From: Rapana venosa
Taxonomy: Eukaryota; Mollusca; Gastropoda; Neogastropoda; Muricidae
Direction of reading: 5' to 3'
NCBI GenBank assembly: GCA_028751875.1
Contig: CM054158.1
Coordinates: 15,455,973 to 15,519,972 of the forward strand
DNA length: 64,000 nt
In this document: piece after piece, positions 16,801-25,800 of the stretch
Layout of the letters: the number at the start of each line of letters is the position of its first letter
Position numbering within the stretch: the stretch's first letter is position 1
Position numbers and translations under genes: made by a program
Notes under the pieces: generated by a model
The model's input: the letters and a program-made list of their open reading frames with translations, nothing else
Databases searched by the model: none
What the model was told of the DNA's origin: nothing

Positions 16801-19800
16801 AAGCAACGATGGGAGCCTCACGTGTGGGCGATGGTGGTGTTACCTGTACGCGACCTGGCCGAACAGGTGTACAACGTGTTCTGTCAGTACTGCGCTGGTA
16901 CATCTCTCAAGGTAAGTTTTGTTGAAGGTAGAGAGATTTGGTTGTTGTTGTTTTGCCCCATTTGCGACATTCCTACCCAGCTGTTTTCACGATGCTCATT
17001 CTGATCTCACCTGTTCAGCCATACCAAGGTTCCTCATGCTTCATCTTCAGGGCCAGAAATTCACAGGGAGCTTTTCAGGGTGAGGTCTCCATGAGGCCAC
17101 CATCCAGAAGGACCCTGCCCTGCTTGTGGTGTTCAGTGATGCCTGTCTGATTCGATGTATAGTGACTATGCTGGACATCACTTACTATGCCCCCTTACTT
17201 GGTGACAATAGTAGCCTTAGTCATGGAATCTGAGTGAGTTGCCTGCCTGGGGTGGTGACTACCGCGAGGTCTCTTGTTGGTGGTTTTGGTTTAGGTATTT
17301 TTTTTTTTCCCACCCCCTCCCCTTTTTATTTTTGTTTTTTGTTACCATTTTCCCTATATTTTTCTTAGTGGTATTTTTGAGGTGTTCAATCCATTATACA
17401 CCAAGGTGTGTCTGATTTTCAGCAGATATTCATTTACTTTTACAATGTGTAGTTTTTTTCCATGCACTTGTGCGATGTTTGAAACTGTAAAATTGTCTGT
17501 GGTAAAAAGTGCAGATGCTTAGTCTGTATGTCTCATAGTTGTAAACAGAGCTGACTGTATAAAACAATAATTATTGTTTGATGATTTTTACTCACTGTGA
17601 TGTTAATTGGTATCTGTTATAAACAGCAGTATCCCCAAAGTCGGAATGGGGGGGGTTGCATACGCAAAAATCTTACCATTGGTGAACCTCCCAGCTGTCG
17701 CTGACCAACAACAAATTTTAATTTAAAAAAACATCAGTGGTGGTATGTAGTTGGTAATAATTGTATAATTATTGTTATTGATAATTGTGTTAATGATGAT
17801 GTTAGCTTTTGTCTTGTGTGTGCAGGTGGGACTTGTCGTTGGCAAAACGACTTTTTCTGTGGAGCAAGAGACGTTAGTTGAGAAACGGTATGTATCAGTT
17901 CATCAATTTCTATAATGTGTGTGTGTGTGCATTTGTGTGTGTGTAAGAGTGTGTGTTTGTGTATGTGTTTGTGTGTGTGCACTCTGTGCAAGGACTTTAA
18001 AAATACAGATTTAAAGGGTCAGTATGTGTCTTCCTGCAAACTAAACCTCCAATTGAAAAGAGGATAATTCATACCATTTTTGCTTCTGGATGTTTTTGGT
18101 TGTACATTCTTATTTCTTTTTCTTTTTTTAAGCTGTTTCTTTTAGCCCCATCATGCCTATATTCTTTGAACTCTTTTCTCTTGGTTGCACTTTATGCAAG
18201 GACTTTAGAAATGCAGATTTAAAGGGTCAGTAGATATAGCAAACAAATACCATTTTGTAAGTTTTAGAAAATTGAAATCATGTAAAAAAAAACACCAACA
18301 TTACCTAGAAGACCACTCTTGGTTATGGTTGTGTTGTGTGTAGTGCATCAGTGCTGTGATGTGGTTGTCTCATGTGTGTGTGTATGTGTGATTCATGTTG
18401 TGTAGAGTGTTCGTGTTGTTTGGTGATGTGTTTCTTTTAATGTGTATGTTAGTGTGTTCTTGTTGTGTGATGCAGTGTCATGTGATGTGGTGTTCTCATG
18501 TGTGTGATGTGTTGTTCATGTTTGTTATGTGGTGTCCAGTGTGTTGGTGTAGATCATCATGTTGTAGTGATGTGGTGTTTGTGGGTTGGTGGTTGAACTG
18601 TACATGTCTGTTGTATAGCAGCTTGTGTTATTATCATGAATGACAGTAGTGCCATGTTGTGCAGTGCAGCATGGTTTGAGTGATGTGTTCTTGCTGTGTG
18701 TGTTCCACAGGTCTGGTGTGTACCACAGTCTGGTGGACATTGTGTGTGTGCCAACCTGGTGTCAAGTGGACCTCGTGCCACCCACCCTGGATTTTGACCT
18801 CTCCACCTACGTTTCCTGGTCCTTGAAGACCTTGGATATGTTGACTTTTTGGATGGAATGAAAGAAATGAACAACAACTGAATGAGTTAATGAATGAATC
18901 AGTGAGTGAATGAGTGAGTGAGTGACTGACAAACTGACTGACTGACTGACTGGCTGGCTGACTGACTGGCTGACTGTCTGTCTGTCTGACTGACTGACTG
19001 ACTGACTGACTGGCTGGCTGGCTGTCTGTCTGTCTGTCTGACTGACTGACTGACTGACTGACTGACTGTCTGTCTGTCTGTCTGTCTGTCTGACTGACTG
19101 ACTGACTGACTGACTGACTGTCTGACTGACTGACTGACTGACTGACTGACTGACTGTCTGACTGACTGACTGACTGACTGTTTGACTGAATGAATGAGTA
19201 AATGATATTTTTTATATTTTCATTCCTGGGCTTGAGCTCCAAGGTTCATGTATGATGAGACTTTTGCGTATGCAACTGTTGCCCCCCCCCCCCCCCCCCC
19301 CCCCCACCCTGTTTTGATTTTGGGGGTGGTGTTACACAACACCCGTGTGCATGTCCTTTTTTTTTTTTTTAAAGATGTTTGTCATCTATTTCTACTGGCA
19401 TGAAATTGCCTGCTTTTCCCAAAGGCAGAATGGTGTTTTAACGCATGCGCAAGATGTTCTGTGGCCTTCGCATATGGGGCCTCTGTCTTTTCTATCCCTC
19501 TCTTTGCTTCTGCCTCGTCCTTTTCTTCCTGTCACCGTCTTGTCTATTTTTTGCCTTCTTGGTCCAAACTCCAGCCTTTTTCTCCAGAAAGACATAGAAT
19601 ATTACCATTCTCTCCAACACTGAAGTCGGATGTGCTGGGCTTGACTTGTGAGGTGCTTAACAGCAGCGCGACACATATTTGATCACAACAATATTTGCTG
19701 TCTGAGTGTTTGACAAAGAAGAAGAATATTGACCACTGTAATATCTTGAAACGGGTTACGTTGTCTGATTGCGATTGTAATATCTTGAAACAGGCTGTGC

Positions 19801-22800
19801 TGTGTCATTGTGGCCATTATATCTTGACACAGGTGATATTCTGCGATTGTGACTGTAGTATCAAAGCGTGATGGCAGGTGATTGACGAGGCCGATCGTAT
19901 GATGGAGGACATCAAACATGACTGGCTGTCGGTTGTGGAAACGGCGGCCTACACAGTTAACCCTCAGGCTTACCGCCCCCTGTCTAGGTCACTGCCTGGG
20001 CCATTGACGATTGCAAGGTGACTAACTGTGTGTGGGGTAAAATTGTACTCTGTGTGTGTGTGAGTTGTGGTGTGTGTGTATGCATGTGTGCGTGCATCTT
20101 CTTCTTCTTCTTCTTCCTTTTTTTGTCACGTTTCTCCCAGGGGAGGTTTGACATTGATGAGCCTTCTCCATCTCTCTCTGTTTTGAGCTTCCTCCTTATT
20201 TATGCTCCTTTCTCTAAGATCATCTGCAACACAGGTAGCCCAGGTTTTGCCAGGTTTGCTTGCATGCATGCAGGGAATATTCACAAGAAAAGAAGTGTGC
20301 GGTTTTAGGAATATGAAAATGTTTCTCTTTCACCCATGCATGTCTGTAGAAGCTGAGGGTGTAGTTGCTTTCCATTACAGTATATCTTGTCAAATATTTT
20401 GCAAGGATGAAAATCTTATATAGCCAGACAAGTGTCACAAAGAGATGAACATTTTATTTTCACTTGTTTGAGATCAGGAAGCAAACCTTTCTCATTCATC
20501 CCCTTTTTATATGATCTCTTTCCCTACATCATTTGACAATGAATCCACTGGTACTGAAAAAAGGTTATAGTGCCTTGAGATAGACAGTTCATTCCAACAG
20601 GGTATGTTTTATTATTTTCGTTTACATGATACCACAAAGTAAACTTTTTTCTTTCTTTACTTTAAGATTTTTATTGTTTTTTGTTGGGTTGGTTTTGTTT
20701 TTGTTTGTTTTGTCTGTGTGTGTGTGTGCGTGCATGCACGTGCATATGTGTCTGTGCATGCGTGAGTGCATGTGTGATTTTAACAAAGTCTAGTATCATA
20801 ATATCTTCGCATTATTTGTTTCAGTGCCTCGTGTAATCAGCTGCCTGTAAGTATGGTTTTTCTTTTCAGTAATGACCAAAACATTCTGTATACTCTTGAA
20901 GAGAAAATGTATGCTTTTTGTGTGTTTATGGACTGTGTTGGGACTGTGGTATTGTGGTGTATTATGTTGTGATGTATTGTAGTGTGTTGTGTTATTGTGT
21001 TGTGCTGCACAGTGTCCAGCTGTCTTGTATTTATTGTATTTAATGTATTTGTCATGTGTTGTGTTGTATTTTGTTGTTTTGTGATGTTCTGATTGTTTCT
21101 TCTTTTTTTGTTCCTTGGCTAGTGCTCTGGTATTCACCAATGGCTAGATTTTGGGTATGCAACGGTTTTTGCTCATCATTAAGATAGCTGCATTCCGAGT
21201 TCAGGGATTTTGTCATCCATTTTTACTAAGCACATGAGTACTTATTCCATCATCCTCCAAATAAAAGAATTTAAATATATAAACACACACACACATTTTT
21301 TTCTCTCTCACATGTGTTTATGCTTTTTAAAAAGAAAATCTTTCTAGGGTAATGAATAAGTACCCATTTGCTGATATGTATGTATGTACGCACATTTGCG
21401 CGCACGCACACACACACACGCTTCCACTGACCCCCTCCCCCTCCCCTCACACATACACACCTCTCTCCCACTAACACCTCCCCCCCACACCCTACCCCCC
21501 TCACACACACACACACCCCTACCCCCTCCCACACACACTCACCCTACCTCCCTCACACACACATACCCTACCCCCTCCACACACTCGCCCTACCCTCCCT
21601 CACACATACACACACCCTCCCCCCACACCCCCTACCCCCCCACACCCCCTACACAAACACCCTTCTCCCCCCCCCCCCTCTACCCCCCCCCCCCCCCACA
21701 CACACCCTCCTACCCCTACCCCCTTCCCCTCACACATACACACCCTCTCTCCCACTCACACCTACCCCCCACACACCCTACCCCCCACCTACCCCCTCCA
21801 CACACCCTCCACCCCCACCCCCACACCCACACCCCCCCTCCTACCCCTAACCCCCCCTCCCACACAAAACACACACTCTCCCACCCACCCACTGTATCAT
21901 TCTCTTCTGGTTGTCATCCCACCCCTCCCCCCACCAGCTACAAAAGCTGCTGTTCTCAGCCACCTTGTCACACAACCCGGAGAAGTTGGAACGCCTCAAT
22001 CTCTTCATGCCTCGCCTGATGACCTCCGTGGTCTCCCAGCCGTCCACTGCCGTCAGACAGGTGTCCGGGAATCAGCCGGACAGTGTGGAGACTGAGCTTG
22101 CTGATGGTCAGTGTTGGGGTGGGCAGTAAGGGGGTTGTAGGGTAGGGGGTTGTAGGGTGGGTGGGATATGGGGGGAGTAGGGTGAGTGTGGGTGTGTGTG
22201 TTGGTGGGGAGGGAGGGGAGAGGGAATGTGTGTGTGTGTTGTGTGTTTTGTTTGGTTGGGTGTGTTAGAGGTGATTTTGGATGGTTGCTGGATGGTTGAG
22301 ATTTTCTTGTTTATTTGATGTTGGTGGGTTTTTCTTTTTCTTTTTTTTTTTTGGGGGGGGGGGGGGGGTGGGGGTGGAGGGGCGTGTGGTTTGTTGTTTT
22401 TGGTGGGTTTTTGTGTGTGTGTGTTTTTGTTTGTTTGGTTGGGGTTTGTGTTTGTTTGGGTTGGTAGTTGGGTGGGGGGTTTTGGCGGGAGAGTCCACTT
22501 GCAGTGCATGGATTTCCTTCATAAATGGTTTGCAGCATCTTGATTCTGGTGGCTCTCTGATATAACCAGTCATGGTATGTTTTGATCAAAGAAGTTCTAC
22601 AAAGGATAGTAAATAACAAAGTCATGGTATGTTTTCAAGAAAGAAGTAGAAACCATCTGCAGAGGACATTACCAAATAAAGGAAAAAGAAACCCACTAAA
22701 GCCTCCCCAAAATTTCACTGATTCTGTTTTTGTTAATTTGGGTTTGGTTTTTTTTGGTCATGACAGAATAGCAAATGAAAGGAAATAATGGGTGGTGCTG

Positions 22801-25800
22801 CTCTTGTGGTGACGTACTCTCCTTGGGGAGAGCAGCCTGAATTTCACGCAGAGAAATCTGCCATGACATAAAGTGGATGAAAATGAAAAAATGGGAAAAA
22901 GCCTCCAGCAACAGAGACAAGGATATAAATTATGTTTTGTTTTTGTTTGTGTTGTTTTTGTTATCGCAGAATGAAATGCTCTATGAGTTGTTTGTGTTGT
23001 TTTTGTTATGGCAGCATGAAATGCTGTATGAGTTGTTTGTGTTGGTTTTGTTATGGCAGAATGAAATGCTGTATGAGTTGTTTGTGTTGTTTTTTGTTAT
23101 GGCAGCATGAAATGCTGTATGAGTTGTGGTTGAACTGTTGCAGAGGCGGTCGACCATGCTGATGAAGGCTTTGTGGGCAAGTACACCACCCCTGAAGGAT
23201 TGACTGTAAGCTCACATGTTCTGTTCCCGTCCTCTGGATACCACATCCTTTTAGAAATAAGCTGTTCTCTCTCTGTCTCTCTCTATCTCTGTCTGTCTCT
23301 GTCTCTCTCATGTTGTCAAAAGGTAGTACTGTTTTTCCCTGTGGGTTTGTTTACATTTTTTTGTCCCAGCTGTACTTCACAGTATATTCCTATCGTTATT
23401 CAGTGAAGTGATCAGCAACCCCCTTCATGTATGGGCCAACAGCCTTTTATGAATAAATTCTTTCAGAGTTCTCTCTCTCTCTCGCTCTCTCATTCGCAAG
23501 TCATTTTTGGTGGTTTCACCATGAGGTTACTCATAACAAGTTAGCTGTTGTGTCAATCACTTTAATTGTCGCCGTCAGTATCACACTTTTGTGCTTCACA
23601 GTCAAGATTGGTTTTAGGGGTGGGGGATTTTGCGTTCCTCAGCCAGAGCTTGCAGGTTGACCAATGGTGAGATTTTGAGTATGCAATCATGAAGGTAGCC
23701 ACATTTCATCTTCAGGGATGTATGCTGGGTAAGTTTGTGTTTCCGGAACTCACCAAATGCTAACATGAATTGTGGGGTCTTTAAAGTGCATAATTATTTG
23801 ATCCTCTGCATGTGTACATACACGAAGGGAATTAAGGCACTAGTAGGTCTGCACTTAAAGTTGACTTGGCAGATCGTAAAAATGCCCACCCCTTAATTCA
23901 TCACACACCGCCAAGATTCAAACCCACTACTTCATGGATCTGTGAGATTGAAGTCGAACGGTCTTAACCGGTCAGAGAGATAAATAATGAATAAATAGAT
24001 AAACGAAAAGATGAGTATTGCAAATATGAAATAACCATGTCTAATTGCAGGAATATCTGGTGGAAAGTGAGGCAGCGGAGAAGCCCCTGATGGTTCTGTA
24101 TTTTCTGCACAACCTCAAGTACCGCAGTGTCCTGTGTTTCACCAACAGCGTGGAAACCACACACAGGTGTGTTTGTGTGTGTGTGTTTGAGTGTGTGTGT
24201 GCGTGTGATGTGTGTTTGTGAGTTATGCATGTTTTGTGTATGTACACACGCAACCATGTGCATAAGATGGTGCCGGCATGTGTATGTGTGCAAAGTGGGG
24301 GGTTTTGTTGGTTTTTTCTTCTTCTTAATTTTGAGGATAATGGAATAAGTTCTTATGCACGTTTTTACAGATAGTCCCAGTGTGTATGCAGTTTTTGTCA
24401 ATTTTATCATCAATTCCCACCAGTACACAATGGCCTACTCTTCCGAAAAATGGAACAGGTTTTAATGTGTGTGTGTGTGCAAGATGTTCTGTATGCATTG
24501 CACATGGGACCTTGGTTTATAGTCTCATACGAAGGATTTGTGCTTGTTTGTGTGTGAGTGTGCGTGCGTACATACATGCGTGTGTGCATGTGTGTGTATT
24601 TTGCTTTGCAGTATCATTAATTTTCGCTTCTATCGAGATTTATTCAAGCTGCTTCAGCACACCTGCAGTTCAGCATCCCTTAGAATCACTCCCTCCACAG
24701 TGAAAGAAGTTGGCTGTGTGGCAGGTTGTACCTCCTGGTGAAGCAGTTTGGGGGACTGACGGTGAAGGAGTTCTCTTCCCGTCTGCCTGGAGAGAGACGC
24801 AAGAAGATCCTCAAGCAGTTCTCCAAGGGAAAGATCGATATGTGAGTGTATAAATGCATTTGTATCCTGCATGGTAAAATACAGTCACTCCAATTTTCTA
24901 TGTTTTGAGAACATCTTGTTGTTTTGAGGTTTTGGCGCTTTTTTTTTGGGGGGGGGGATGTCCTTTTTTGAAACATTTTTTTTATTTCATTTTATTCTTA
25001 TACATCGAGGATAATGGAATAAGCACTTATTGCTTTTTTACATCCAGTCCCCGTGTGTATGCGGTTTTGTAAATTCTGTCATCTGTTCCCACCGGCACAC
25101 AATGGCCTACAATTACGAAAAGCGGAACAGGAATTAACGTGTGCGTAAGATGTTCTGCGTGCATTCGCACACGGGGCCTCGGTTTATAATCTCATCCGTA
25201 GGCCTTTTGGGTGAGTGGAGTCTGCACTGATGTTAACTCCCCTAATGGGAATCAAACCCGGGTCGTCAGATTGCGAATGCAATGTTCTAACCATTAGGCT
25301 ATTTTGGCCCAGACAGAGCTCTGGTATTTGCCAGTGGCCAGATTGTGCCCATGTGACTTGTTTTTGCCCGCCATTAAGGTAGCTGCAGTCCGGCTTCAGG
25401 GAAGATGGCGCCAGTGTGCATGCATTTTGAAAAAGAAAAATTGCCCTCGTTCCTACCGGTACAAACTGGCCCATATTCAGCGTGCAGACCTCCTGCAGAG
25501 TCATATGCACAAAAGAAGACCAGGCACTGCATTTCCTACCTGATAGGAAACACAGAAGAAGAAGAAGAAAAAAAAGAGAACTTGTTTTAACTGCTATGCT
25601 TTCAGGTAGGAGTCTTTGTTGTGGTAGTAGTGGGATGGGGGTCGGTGGGAGGTTGTTTGTTTTAGGCTCTAAGTCAACTGTCACAGACTCTGCAAGAGAT
25701 TACATTATTACTACATTATTATCTCTGTTGTTTGTTATGCTGGTCATTATTAGTCACCTTAAGTTATTTCCAAATCGGCAGTGTCAAAAAGCCATCACAG

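Noticed and set aside
18634..19242. 202-codon minus-strand frame of Ser/Gln/Val repeats
   Set aside because: Created by the (GACT)n tetranucleotide tract, whose unit reads open in several frames.
21384..22019. 211-codon Pro/Thr/His-rich plus-strand frame
   Set aside because: C-rich low-complexity intron DNA running into a real DDX51 exon in a different frame.
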